This document shows, in pieces, positions 1 through 13,330 of a stretch of 64,000 nucleotides of DNA (the first letter of the stretch is position 1; each line of letters starts with the position of its first letter). The notes beneath the pieces are model-generated. The model was given only the letters and a program-made list of their open reading frames with translations, was not told the origin of the DNA and made no database searches. Source of the stretch: Liolophura sinensis (lineage: Eukaryota > Mollusca > Polyplacophora > Chitonida > Chitonidae); assembly GCF_032854445.1 (NCBI RefSeq), contig NC_088301.1, forward strand, positions 3,222,001 to 3,286,000, given 5' to 3'. Position numbers and translations under genes: made by a program.

Positions 1-2372
1 TTTAAAACTGTTATTTTGTGCCGAAGCTGATAAGGCACCATCTATATTACAGTGCCTTAAGGTCACAGCGGTGGACACTTAGCACTTTCCAATCCCATTG
101 AAATTTTCTTTTTTTTCAAACTTTGTTTGACTAATTATATTGGTCTTTGACCATATTGTATAAAACAAGTATTACCATGAATTAGGGAACTGATATTTGC
201 AAATACGTAACATGTGGCAACTACATGGCAATAATACGTAAATTATCTTTGAGTTTCCCGCTCGTCATCTTCATTCGTCATCTGGAGCTTTACGTTACAC
301 GCTTGTGATATAGCAGGAAAAATTGTTAAGTGCAACGTAATACCCCAAACATACATATAACAAGAAAAGAGAAATAAATCAGAACTGAAAGAAAGAAGTG
401 ACCCTACGAAGGAATCAGCAACTGTGAATGGCTGCTGTGTAAAGTCTGGGTAGAAATTAAAATCCGTTACACACTTTAGAAGCTCACCACTGGTCATATA
501 TATGACGTATGAAGATATGAATATTGATAAGTACTTGGCGCCCGTGATTCCGAGTCTGCTTTTGTGTGTTGCCTGCACTGCAAAAACGGCGTTTAGAGCC
601 TAAACGTAAATCTAAGCGCATATTTTGTCCGATATTTTTACACGTTTACAACATTAATACGTTGTACTCCTGAACAGTTTAGTCATTTAGCATATTCCTA
701 AACACGTGCCTTGACTCTATCTAGGCAAAAAATGTTTATCGTCTAAACACGTTAAAGGAAACCAGTTTAAACCAGTTTATACCAGTTAAAGAATGACTAA
801 TGAAGACAAAAGTAGGAAACAAATAAAATACATTTATTTTCATCTCACATTCGTATTCTGTGGTTCACAGCAGTTTGTGTTAATACCATGTGTTCTGAAT
901 TGAACATTTAGATTAAAGAAAAACAGTTTTACAACAGTGCATATAATACACGAAAAAGTAAGCCTTAATTTACTTCATCTTTTACATGATAGAAGATATA
1001 TATTTATTGTGACTCATACTGTAGGATACATACAAAAATGAAAAAGCAAAAGCAGGATTTATTTTTCATGACTACCAAAATATGAAACCTGTTTTTAGGC
1101 AAGTCTAAGGTATAAAATAACAGACTTAAAGTAACAAAAAATACTTTATTGATCTACTGCTTGCATATGAAGAATTCTGACCTAATGCATTTACAAGAAT
1201 GTGCTCGAATGTGCCTTACGGAAGGCATTTATCAAAAGGTTGGGAGCCAACAAAAAACGAGTATCGTCCAATCCACTTCTCACAACACATCCACCAGAGG
1301 GAGGGAAGGGTGACATTCTACTTACACCCCTTAACAACAAAAGTGTCTATTAAAAGTACAAAGAATATGTGTCCTTCGCTCTGCTGGACGCCACAATATG
1401 AGCATAATCTAACAGGCTATGGCATTTGGGCTTTGAGGTAAAAAAGTATATTCTTTCACAATGCCTTATTTAGAAAATGCCCTGAATTTACACGTGTAAA
1501 TAGTCCCATACGTGTATATTACATAATACTACGGAAACATTTCAAACCACTAAACTAGTTAAGAACATATGCACAAACAGAAGATACTCACTTCACTGCC
1601 TCTATCAGTGTGATCAGATCAGAAAAGGATGTCACGTTTTTGTTGCAGTGATGTCCTTCTATGCAGTACAGTTAGAACTGAACAGATTCCTTTATAATGT
1701 GGAAAAAATGGAACACTATATTACAGAATTCTTGACCACCATCAAGCAGCCAAATTTTGAAAGGCGATTAACAAAACTGTGAAAACTACTTGACATAACT
1801 GTTTATAGAGACTCGAAATCATCATCTGACGTACTAACTAAAGCAACAGACCGAATCTAAAAATGGTTATCTAATTAATCCGTGGATTACAACAACAACA
1901 CTTGCTCTTTGTTTGAAGAAGTGAAGGTGATATACCATTTCATATTTCCTTTATCCATCATTTTGAGCAGTTTTACATCAAAGATGATTTAACTCACCTG
2001 TAGTCTTTTGATGTGATGATGTAGAAAACAGAGAAACAGGGTAAAAGTAGACTGGAGAGAGAAGCACGGTAACGAAGAAATCCTCTGTAAGAGCCCGATT
2101 TCGTGCCAGAAAACGATTAGTTATCATGCGTCACTCCAAGGACACTCAAGCCCCAATATCACATGGGCGTGTTGTGATACATTAGATAACATCCCTGATG
2201 GGTTTTTTTTTCTTTTTTTTCTAAATGAAGAATTTTCGAACTGAGGCTAAAACGAAACATAGTTCTGCATGAGCGCAAATTTAGACAAAGCTATATATAG
2301 TGCATTCATCTAAGAAAATACATTGTAGTGCCCTATTTTTGTATCATTCTAAGTTAACATATTTGAGCGGCT
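1..2372. other. Intergenic, no gene recognised
   Basis: AT-rich sequence with only short open frames. A 111-codon minus-strand frame at 243-578 has hydrophobic stretches, but I recognise no family or splice context, so I do not call it. No repeat structure was seen beyond short T-runs. Confidence 0.5.
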
Positions 2373-2649
2373 ATATTTATTTATTTATTTATTTTCATTG
2401 GTGTTTTACGCAGTATTCAAGAACATTTCACTTATACGACGGTAACCGGCATTATGGTGGGAGGAAACCGGCCTAGAGCCCGGACGAAACCCACGATCAT
2501 CCGCAGGTTGATGACAAACCTTCCCATGTATGGTCGGAGAGGAAGCCAGCATGAGATGGACTTGAACTCAAAACGACCGCATTGATGAGAGGTTCCTGAC
2601 TTACTGCGCCGCGCTGATAAGTTAACCCCCTCAGCCACGGAGGCCCCGA
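2373..2649 (-). mobile_element. tRNA-derived SINE, near full length, inverted
   Basis: On the minus strand it reads tRNA-like head (a diverged B-box 'GAGTTCAAGTCC'), then a body with 'CCACCATAATGCCGG' and 'CGTATAAGTGAAATG', then a TTTA/AAAT tail. It is the same family as the copies at 8876, 24007, 35092, 52522 and 59579. It is diverged by point changes, so an older copy. Confidence 0.8.
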
Positions 2650-3289
2650 GCGCCTTCTGTGCAAGTCGTCCATACGTTTTGGGATTATACTCAACAGACA
2701 AGTGCAAACTTTGTCATAAATTATTGTAGTCTACATGTATATGATGTAAACGTAAAGAGAACATATTTAACTCTGAACATACTTAGCGGTCAACAAGTTT
2801 AGGAATGCGCTTAAATAAAAGCTGAAGCCAAATATATGTGTAGATTCTAAATACGTACATGTTTGGATGTCAGATTGGTTAGGAGAGCAAACGTTAAAGA
2901 CACTTAACGTTTTCGCATATCAAACATGTTTAGGTCACTCGTGCTTTAGCTAACGACGCACTTCTGTGTGGAACATTTTGAAATACAGTAAAAAAAAATA
3001 ACAAGATTTTCGGTTAGAAGTTACCTAATTTCAATGACCTGAAAACTGAAAACCACGAGAGCTAGAAATTTATCAGTTGCGCCTAGCACCAGGTGGCTAC
3101 TTCAACTCCTCTCTTTATACCGGACTGGCGAGTATTGTAGCCATAGGGACAACCAGTGGTAAGCTTCGGCTAACCTATAATTTGACCATATCTGTTTCAG
3201 TTTTACCAGTTACCTATCCCTTTTTCTGTCAGGCTATTCGATACTGCGTACACGAAGTACACGTTCTAAGTGAAACCATTTAAACCCCG
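2650..3289. other. Intergenic, nothing recognised
   Basis: No convincing open frame, RNA gene or repeat was seen. Confidence 0.4.
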
Positions 3290-3610
3290 GTGTTTGATGA
3301 ACGTTACAGCTCTGTTATCATACAGGTCTTCGTAAATAACTGCTTTGGGGCTTAATTAATGAAACATTCCACACAGTTCCACAACATTTACGATGGACTT
3401 CTTCAATGTTTCCTCCTTTAGGTAACCCCAAATTTCACATCCGTAATTCAGAATGGATGACACAGTAGAGTCACACATTTCACACCTTAGTTTCGTAGTA
3501 AATTAGAGTATCTACATTGGATAAGGCTTTGTTTTGCAGTGCTTTGTCAGCCAGTGTACTTTGAGCTGAAGGAAATTTACAATTAAAAGTGAATGGAAAT
3601 CCAAGGTGAA
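3290..3610 (-). pseudogene. Degenerate LINE (non-LTR retrotransposon) RT remnant
   Basis: Minus-strand translation, moving between frames, gives fragments typical of the C-terminal part of mollusc LINE reverse transcriptases: 'STLADKALQNKAL', then 'DSTVSSILNYGCEIWGY', then 'IEEVHRKCC'. At least two frameshifts and several stops separate them. No endonuclease or catalytic YxDD part was found nearby, so this is a short dead 3' fragment. The clade cannot be assigned from this piece. Confidence 0.6.
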
Positions 3611-5990
3611 TGGAGCAATATACATATTCATTTATTTGATCTCTATAAAAATATTTTTCTGATTGGTTTCATCTGTCACCATTTCTAAATACCATTATTG
3701 TCAACAACAGCATTAACTTCTATGGCCCAATCAGAACAGTATTCCGAGAAAACATCACGAGAATTCTGGAGACCTTTCCGTGGAATCAGAGAAAAAAACC
3801 AAAATCGACATCATTTAAATATAAGCCTGAAGAATGTGCAGAATGGTGTAACATTTAATTTGAACGCCATCAATACACTGCAAATATTAACGAAGCATTG
3901 CATGTATTTATAAAGACACAAGCATTAATGTGCAAACGCCTTGCTGTTTTTACTTGAACACAGACGCCTTATCCGTAAATGCGCATGCGGTGTTGCGAAA
4001 ACATAGGCTAACATCCTTTCTATAACATTTCAGTATATCTTTTCTACGTTTTCTCCAAAACACTGGTGTTTTACAGAAAACATATGACTTATCTACTAGA
4101 GTGGTCAAAATGCCGTTTTTACTGTTACATGTATAAGCCTGTCAGTTTTTAATGTGTAATGAGAGAAAATAATATGGGAGAAAAGATTTCACCTTAATTT
4201 GTGGGAAATCTCAATTATTTTACCAAGTATTTCAAGCTGTGATTATCCATATACCAAAGAAACACCCAGGCAATAGAAAATGCACATTGGCATTAGCGTC
4301 GAAAAGGCAAGTTTCCCAGAGCGCATCCGCAAGGTGAGCCCTCTTCTGGCTGTCTTAAGTACGCAGTGCACTTAAAGTTGAAGAGTCCTAAGCGAAAACA
4401 TAGGCAACTGGATATGGCAACTGTTACATATGGTGATAATAGTCTAACACCGCTGCTAGCATGGTGTCACATAACAGAAAAATAAACCACACGTACCACA
4501 GCGTGACACCGAGGCTAACGGTATATACCAGGGAATATTTTCAGCTATTTAATCCTCATTTCCCCTCGACATGCACTTAAAATAAAATTCAAATCTTGCA
4601 CTCGCGAACGGCATATTGAAATGCCCATTACAAGAACACATAGCGTCATCAAGTCCTTCACGCGGGTTTTCTCGCGGGTTCTATATAACACAGAGTTGAA
4701 ATCTTTAACTCAAGATCGGATTATACAGATATCGAATACAAAAAGGCATATCTTTACATAGCAAAACTGAAATCTTAAACCCACGAATGGTTTATCGAGT
4801 TCTACAGATTGCAATCACAGGAGGAGATATCGTTGTACAGTCCTCGTCATCCTATGAGCACATGACGGTAAACACTGACGAGTTGCCGCTAATCAGGGCT
4901 TGCCCATAGAATCACATAATACCTGTTGGTAGAATCAAACGTGACGAGCCTAGACTGGCCACCATTGTGCCGAGCATCAGTCGAGGCTTCCGATGGTCTG
5001 AGTGCGAATAAAGTACACCTTATTAATTCCGCTTTAATCAAATTACATACACAGGTAAGAAAAATAGCACGTACTGAAGGAGACAGGTCGAAAAATGTAA
5101 ATTTACTGGAGAGTGGGCTGGCGGGAATAGGAGATGTTTACGTCTCGCTTAGCGCTTGAAGCACGCGTCCCAGGGAAAGCCTGTTGGTAGGCAGGTCGTG
5201 CGCTAGACATGCTGGGAATGTGCACAGCAGGCTAGTATGCCTCTATCAGTATGTCTAACGTTGGGTGTCGTAGTGAAAAGTCAGAACTGACAGAGGGTCA
5301 ACAGAGCGACAGTCTCTCCTTTTAAACAATGTCATTTTAGCGTTCATGAAAAGATAATCCAATTTTTCCAGCGATATGCCCATCATCGTATACTTCCATT
5401 TAATATCGTTCAAAATGCAGAATATGGTGATTAAGTACATCTGTGTATAAGGTTTTTGCTGTATGTTGTATCACTACGTCTAATATGACGTTTACAAAAT
5501 GGAACGGTGTGGCCATGTGTTCCGAGTATTCTGAGTACTGATATGTTAGAGAAAAGAAAACAGGACTGGTTGTTCCAGTGTCAGTATAATGTGACTGGTT
5601 CAGGTGTCATGTCTGGTGTTTTCGGCATGATACTTCGGTGACGGCAGCACTTATTCGGGATGGACTCGCCCTTTCACAAAAAGGCGTAATATATGTACAC
5701 ACACCTAATGGCTTTTCGTAAAACGTGAAATACCCAAGCATACATACATATTCATACATACAAAAAGGAATGGTGACCCAAGCTATCCACATCGCCGGTT
5801 GAGGAGATCTCCTCAAGCGCCCCCGGGGGTCACAGCCAGCGGCACAAGGACAGAGCAAATTGCGCGCGAATGGTACCGCCCTCGTGCAGCGGATCGGAGC
5901 TGTCTTCCGTCATCCGGCTTCCATACATCACTGAGCGACTCGTGTTTTGAATTCCCCTTAAATGTAACTACGAAGTAGTGTAGTCACAGG
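3611..5990. other. Intergenic, no gene recognised
   Basis: Only short frames with no recognisable domain. A GC-richer patch at about 5790-5960 could be an exon or promoter fragment, but nothing decides it. Confidence 0.4.
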
Positions 5991-6400
5991 TTTTATGTCC
6001 GGATGTTTGTCAGCTGTATCTGCACGGCTGTTTGTCAGGTGTGTATGTAAGGGTGTTTGTCTGATGTACTTGTCCGGATGTTTGTAAGGTGTATCTGTAC
6101 GGGCGTTTCTCAGCTGTGTCTGCACGGATGTTTGTCAGCTATATCTGTACGGGGAATTGTCAGCTGCATCAGCACGGATGTTTGTCACCTGTATCTCTAC
6201 GAGTGTTTGTCAGCTGCATCAGCACGGATGTTTGTAAACTGTATCTTTATGGGTGTTTCTCAGCTGTGTCTGCACGGATGTCTGCCATGTGTACTTGTCC
6301 AGATGTTTGCCATGTATACACCCGGATGTTTGTCAATTGTACATGTCCGAATGCTTGTCAAGTGTACCTTTCCGTGTGTCTTTGTCATCTAATAGGTGGT
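5991..6400. repeat. 30-bp minisatellite, about 13 units
   Basis: Units resemble 'GGATGTTTGTCAGCTGTATC' followed by a short TGCAC/TGTAC segment, with spacing of 30 bp. Because the period is divisible by three, more than one plus-strand frame stays open across it and gives artificial Cys-rich decapeptide repeats. I treat it as non-coding. Confidence 0.8.
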
Positions 6401-8875
6401 CGTCACCTATGTGCCTGTACCGTGCCCAGAGATTATCATTACAGTGATCCGCGATGATCCGATTGTCTGATGCCGGGTTGTCGTGCAGTGAGGTTGAATC
6501 GACAATCCGACCTTAGACAACGAGATGCTGATTGTGATGATCTACTAATCATATGCCACTTTAGTCAACCTAACATCACTTGTCGATCAAAACCGCGAGC
6601 AACCATAGTTCATTATAAATGTTAAATTATACAACGGAAAATTAATGCAGATATTAAAACAAATTGAAACTTATGCGAAATTAATCCCAAGTTTTCCACT
6701 CGAACATGTCTGACGAATAATCATAGTTTTAAGCAAGATTACCAGGTTTTTATTCGGTATCACTATGTCTCACGGGACGTCACTGCAGAGGTAACGATGA
6801 CATGTCACTAAGTTTATGATCGACAGGAACAACACGAGCAAATCAAATGTCAAAATGGAATATATCAAAACAAACATGAAAAAACCTACATCTCCCAAGC
6901 GGTGTCTGTGACGGTGAAATTTCAGCTTGGAAAGCTTTCGCAGTACCGACTGTGAAGAAATATCAGATCGGCATGGGCGTAATTATAAAAGCAGACGATA
7001 AGTTACCCATAAAGTTAAATCTGATAAGATGTTCATTTTGCTGCCATGATGGTTTCATTCTAAATAATTTTCATAATAATTTTTATTTTTTTAAATGTTC
7101 AGAATGATGGTTGTAAATTCCTTTTAAGTTTTAGTGTTGGGGGAGTAGTTGGATGAAAGGAACAATTTTTGAATAAAGGAAATGCAAGGCAGAGAGGCAG
7201 CTGACAAGGCGTTGGTCCAGTGTCATGTCAGATTGAAGTCATCTGACATTTTCTTACAGCTGAAACTCGCGTGCACGGTAGACAACAAACCGCACAGAGT
7301 GGGAAAAGGGGACAAGTGGATGAGCATGAAGCTCTACACCTGAGCGTAAAAATATCGCCGTTAAAGACTTCAAATTATTATGCTGAATCAAGCCTGGGTA
7401 TCGCTTTTTAGCACACTGACATACGCAGGCCAAATATCGAATCTGAACATCACCCAGATTGGATACACTTGTGTGACAAGAGTTTGCCGCAGGATTATAG
7501 ACAGGCTCGCCCTTCACGTACTGTTAACAACCAGTCGGCATTGTCCTGACCTAGAAAAGTTTGTAACCAATTCGGATATATGAATGTATTTGTCCGCCCG
7601 CCTAAAGGTATTGCCTAGGAGTGGGATTACGTCGCGTTCACCGCGGACGAGAAAGTTTGCTAACATCATTTGTATATGGGATTGGTGGCTAATTGTTTGC
7701 ACTGACATTTTTTACGTGTTTTTATTAGCTTATTATTTTTCTTTGTGTATTCATTTACTTTTGTGGTTTTATGCCATTACTTGATCGAATGCTATTTACA
7801 AATTAGTTTTTTCCCTGCTTGACAGTCTTTTTTCGGTATTTCTGACTTAGATGTAATGTTTATTACGTTCCTCTCGGAAAGCCTCATGGATATGAACTGA
7901 ATATGAAAAAAACTAATTTCATTCGCTTAGATCTAAAACGTCGACGATTTTTCTGCACATCAGTGTAATCTAGTAAGTACGCTGTATGGCAAAAGCAATG
8001 AAAAATGAAAGTTGCTAAAAAGTTGTTAGATATCTACCGCAAGCAAATGAAAGCTCTTACCTCGGTTTTGTGTAAACGAGCTGTCAACCTAGAAGTAAGC
8101 CACTGTTTTCAGTTCCATCCGTCTTGGAGATGACCCTTGGTAATCGCATGATGGCAGGTGTTTCGAACAGTACATTGAAATATCTCTGCTGTCAATTTTC
8201 TCGATGAACAATAAGGATGCCTTATATCGAGATAACCTTTCCAACTGATAGCGAAATTTAATATCAGAATGTGGCATATAATGGAACCATTGAAACGCTT
8301 GTCAATACAGAGTTTTGCTGTCAGACCGATGGACTCGTCTGCAGATCCGTGACAAACGTACAGGCGGGTCCACAGGTGAGATTCGTGCTCGGGTCGTGCT
8401 GAATTTAAACTCGGTCCTTTTCGCTTCGAGAATCACTCTCTAGGTGACAGGCCAGCAAATCGTCCTGTTTTCCCACCGATGTGTTGACTTCACTTTGACG
8501 AGGGAAATCTCCTAACGTCAACAAAGCCAGCCGGCTAATCTTCTACTCCAGCTTCATGTACGCATGCGCATGACCCACTGCCTGAGCTTTGGGGACAGTT
8601 TTTGTTGGCTGTTACGTGGCTTTCCAGATTTTTACGGCGACGAGAGACATGTCATTACAAGACTGAGATAAATTTACTCCCCGACAGGGCTTGGCCTGTA
8701 AACTTGGAGGAAAAGTTGTTCCCCTCAGCATTCTTATTTATATATAGCATACATTGTTTTATTACATTCTCACTGGATTAAGGTATAAATGTAAACAGCA
8801 ATTTCATTCAGAAATACGATCAACAAAACAATGTGTTATCATATCCCATAAATAAAGCACTTTAAATAGAGCATC
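6401..8875. other. Intergenic, no gene recognised
   Basis: AT-rich, with overlapping short frames on both strands at 7250-7780 and no recognisable protein. No RNA gene was seen. Confidence 0.4.
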
Positions 8876-9136
8876 CCGCAGCCGAGGTGGTCAGAACATG
8901 GCGCGATGACCCAGGACCCTCTCACCCATGCGGTCCAGGTGGTTCAAGCCCAGCTCACGCTGGCTTCCTCTCCAGCCATATGTGGGAAGGTCTGCCAGCA
9001 ACCGGCGGATCACCGTGAGTTTCCCCCGGGCTCTGTCCGGTTTTCTCCCACCATAATGCTGGATGCCGTCGTATAAGTGAAATATTCTCGTATACCTCGT
9101 AAAACACCAATGAAATAAATAAATAAATAAATAAAC
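8876..9136 (+). mobile_element. tRNA-derived SINE with AGAGCATC target duplication
   Basis: Plus-strand SINE with diverged tRNA head, body ('TCTCCCACCATAATGCTGG') and AAATAAAT tail. The direct repeat AGAGCATC at 8868-8875 and 9137-9144 is an 8-bp target site duplication. Confidence 0.85.
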
Positions 9137-9261
9137 AGAGCATCGCTAAGAGAAATGACCCATGTAAACTGACCCATGTAAAATTCAAGAACAAAAGTTT
9201 AATGTACGTCCAATATTTGGGGCTGGTTTTGCCGGGCGTGATCTCACAGACTTGCGGAATA

Positions 9262-9672
9262 GTTGCCAGGATCGTATGTTAGAGTTACTACTTCTCACTA
9301 ACATCCCAATTCTACTCGTTCCAGAACAACTGAACTCTACCCATTCCAGAACAACGGAATTCTACTCATTCCAGAACTACGGAACTCTACTCATTCTAGA
9401 TGTACGGAACTCTAATCTTCCCAGAAATACGGATCTATACCCATTCCAGAACAACGGAACTCTCCTCATTCCAGATATACGGAACTCTATTCTTTCCAGA
9501 AATACGGAACATCTACTCATTCTAGAAATACGAAACTCTACTCATTCCAGAAATACGGAATTCTACTCTTTCCAGAACAAATGAACTCTACCCATTCCAG
9601 AACAACGGAGCTCTACTCATTCCAGAAATACGGAACTTTACTAATTCCAGATATACGGAACTCTAATCAGAG
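9262..9672. repeat. 25-bp minisatellite, about 16 units
   Basis: Tandem units of the form 'CATTCCAGAAATACGGAACT' plus CTACT, with 24-26 bp spacing. They alternate between 'AACAACGGA' and 'AATACGGA' subtypes. The plus-strand open frame through it is repeat-driven. Confidence 0.85.
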
Positions 9673-9699
9673 AGAGAACACGGGGTTCGTAACACGGTC

Positions 9700-12600
9700 A
9701 TGGACCAGGCAGGATTTCCTCTACACGAGCTGCTGCATAAATCTCCGCATGAACTAGTAACAACAACATGACCTCATGGTCATGAAACGGACATCATTCC
9801 CCCTACCATGTCCATACCAGCCACTGCAAGCATCCTTAAATGAACTACCGAGTCAATCACAACATCCCAGCATCATGAACCTGACAGCATCCCCTATACA
9901 CGAGCTACTGCATAAATCTTTGCATGAACTACCAAGTTAGTAATAGCATGAGCTCACGACCATGAACCGGGCATCATTCCCTCTATCATGTCCACACCAG
10001 CTAATGCATGAATCCTTGCATGAACTACCAACCTATTAACAGCATGAGCTCTCGACCATGAACCAGGCATTATTCCCTCTACCTTGCCCACACCAGCTAC
10101 TGCATGAATCCCTCCAAAAACTAACAAGTTAGAGACAACATGAGCTCACGGTCATGAACCAAGCATGATTCCCTGTACCATGCCCACACCAGCTACTGCA
10201 TCAATCCTTGCATGAACTATCAAGTTAGTAACAGCATGAGCTCACGGTCATGAAGCTGGCATCATTCCCTCTATCATGTCCACAACAGCTACTGCATGAA
10301 TCCTTACATGAACTACCAAGTTAGTAACAGCATGATCTCACGATCATGAACCAAGCAGGATTCCCTGTACCATGCCCACACCAGCTACTGCATGAATGCC
10401 TGCATGAACTACCAAGTTAGTAACAACATGAGCTCACGGTCATGAACCGGGCATCATTCCCTCTACCATGCCTACACCAGCTACTGCATGAATGCCTGCA
10501 TGAACTACCAAGTTAGTCACAACATGAGCTCACGGTCATGAACCGTGCATTATTCCCTCTACCATGCCTACACCAGCTACTGCATAAATGCCTGCATGAA
10601 CTACCAAGTTAGTAACAACATGAGCTCACGGTCATGAAGCTTGCATCAATCCCTCTACCATGCCTACACCAGCTTTCGCGTGAATCCCTACATGAACAGC
10701 TATGTTAGGAACAACATGAGCTCACGGTCAAGAACCAGATACCATTCTCTCTACCATGTACACATGAGCTACTGCATGAATCCCTACATGAACTGTTACT
10801 TTAGTAACAACACGAGCTAACAGTCATGAACTCTATCAGCTAAGTGTAACTCTATCTATCACTGCCTCTACCATGTCTAAACGAGCTATTGCAAAAATCC
10901 CTCCATAAACTACCAAGTTAGTCACAACATGAGCTCACGGTCATGAACCGGGCATCATTCCCTGTACTATGCCCACACCAGCTACTGCATGAATCCTTGC
11001 GTGAACTACCAAGTTAGTCACAGCATTGGCTCACGACCATGGACCGGGCATTATTCCCTCTATCATGCCCACACCAGCTACTGCATGAATCCCTGCATGA
11101 GCTACCAAGTTAGTGACAGCATAAGCTCACGGTCATGAACCAGATACCATTCTCTCTACCATGTACACATGAGCTACTGGATGAAACCCTACATGAACTG
11201 CTACTTCAGTAACAACATGAGCTGACAGTCATGAACTCTATTAGCTAAGTGTAATTCTATCTATCACTGCCTCTACCATGTCTAAACGAGCTATTGCAAA
11301 AATCCCTCCATAAACTACTAAGTTAGTAACAACATGAGCTCGCGGTCATGAAGGGGGGCATCATTCCCTGTACTATGCCTACACCAGCTTCCTCATGAAT
11401 CCCTGCACGAACTACCAAGTTAGTAACAACATGAGCTCACGATCATGAACCGGGCATTATTCCCTCTACCATGCCTACACCAGCTAATGCATAAATCCTT
11501 GCAAGAGGTACCAAGTTAGTAACAACATGATCTTACGATCATGAAACGGACATTATTTCCTCTACCATGCTCACACTAGTTATTGCATGAATCCCTGCAT
11601 AAACTACCAAGTTAGTAACAACATGAGCTCACGGTCCTGAACCGGGTATTATTCCCTCTACCATGCCCACACCATCTATAGCATGAATCCTTGCATGAAT
11701 TACGAAGTTAATAACAGCATGAGCTCACGGTCATGAAGGGGGCATCATTCACTGTACCATGACCACACCAGCTACTGCATGAACCCTTGCATGAACTACC
11801 AAGTTAGTCACAGCATTAGCTCACGACCATGAACCGGGCATTATTCCCTCTACCATTCCTACACCAGCTACTGCATGAATGCCTGCATAAACTACCAAGC
11901 TAGTAACAGGATGAGCTCACGGTCATGAAGGGGGCATCATTCACTGTACCATGCCCACACCAACTACTGTATCAATCCTTGCATGAACTTCCAAGTTAGT
12001 TACAGCATGAGCTCAAGGTTATGAACCGGGCATCATTCCCTCTATCATGTCCACAACAGGTACTGCATGAATCCTTGCATGAACTACCAAGTTAGTAACA
12101 GGATGATCTCACGATCATGAAACGGTCATCATTTCCTGTACCATGCCCACACCAGCTACTGCATGAGTTCCCTCATGGACTACCAAGTTAGTAATAGCAT
12201 GAGCTCACGGTCATGAACCGGGCATTATTCCCTCTATCATGCCTACACCAGCTACTGCATGAATCCCTACATGAACCGTCAAGAACCAGATACCATTCCC
12301 TCTACCATGCACACATGAGCTACTGGATGAATCCCTACCTGAACTGTTACTTTAGTAACAACATGAGCTCACAGTCATGAACTCTATCAGCCAAGTGTAA
12401 TTCTATCTATCACTGCCTCTACCAAGTCTAAACGAGCTATTGCAAAAACCCTCCATAAACTACTAAGTTAGTAACAACATGAGCTCACCAGATATCATTC
12501 CCCCTGCCATGTCTACACGAGTTACTGTAAGAATTCCTACGTGAACTACCAAGTTAGTAACAACATGAGCTCACGGTCCTGAACCAGACAACATTCCCCC

Positions 12601-12855
12601 ACCATGTTTACACGAGCTACTGCAAGGATCCCTGCATGAGCTACCGAGTCAATAACAGCTTGAGCTCACGGTCCTGAACCAGACAACATTCCCCCACCAT
12701 GTTTACACGAGCTACTGCATGAATTCCTGCATGAACGACCGGGTCGATAACAGCATGAGTTCACGGTCCTGAACCAGACATCATTCCCTGCACCATGCCT
12801 ACACCAGCTACTGTATGAATCCTTGCATGAACTACCAAGTTAGTCACAGCATGAG
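9700..12855. repeat. About 97-bp satellite array with higher-order structure
   Basis: Roughly 30 tandem units containing 'CCACACCAGCTACTGCATGA', 'AACTACCAAGTTAGTAAC' and 'CATGAGCTCACGGTCATGAA'. A divergent subunit ('GAACTCTATCAGCTAAGTGT') recurs at about 10827, 11232 and 12377, showing that multi-unit blocks were duplicated. No open frame of note. The last units (12500-12850) are the most diverged. Confidence 0.85.
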
Positions 12856-13195
12856 CATGAAATAATATATTCACCTTTCTGTAAAATCACTAGATCTCGT
12901 CACAAGTTGTACAAATCGATATGTGGCTTGCTGGGTAGTAATTTGCTTGTAATTTACTGGATCGTTAAAACAAAGATCACCCAGCAACAATGCCTACTGT
13001 CTCCGCATTTTTAACATAGAATTTCATAAGATCGAACTCTGGAGCCATACTGCCATAACATTATATAGATAAACGAGAGAAATGTTTTTTGTCATCCGAG
13101 CTAGTGACATCTTCCTGTCGGCATTAAGCTTAAGGACGTTAATATTATGAATTAGAAAAAGCCATTTAATTGCATTTTCCTGTCAATCATGTCCA

Positions 13196-13330
13196 TTAAT
13201 TTGGTTGGTGTTTAACACCTTACTCAAGGATTTTTTTACATTTACAACGATGGTTAATACTACTGATGAAGACAAGCACGGTACCTGCATGAGATTGATC
13301 TCCGACGTTTGGTAAGTTAATGACAAACAG
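13196..13330 (-). mobile_element. Highly diverged SINE-like fragment
   Basis: 'TTGGTTGGTGTTTAACACCT' followed by 'TACTCAAGGATTTTTT' resembles the inverted tail of the window's SINE (GGTGTTTTACGCCGTACTCAAGAAT), but too few positions match to be sure. Confidence 0.35.

Noticed and set aside
243-578. 111-codon minus-strand frame with hydrophobic stretches
   Set aside because: No recognisable family, splice sites or neighbouring exons; AT-rich sequence easily gives hydrophobic frames.
6057-6457. Cys-rich frames of 111 and 122 codons
   Set aside because: Driven by a 30-bp tandem repeat open in more than one plus-strand frame, with no signal peptide plus spacing pattern that would argue for a real Cys-rich protein.
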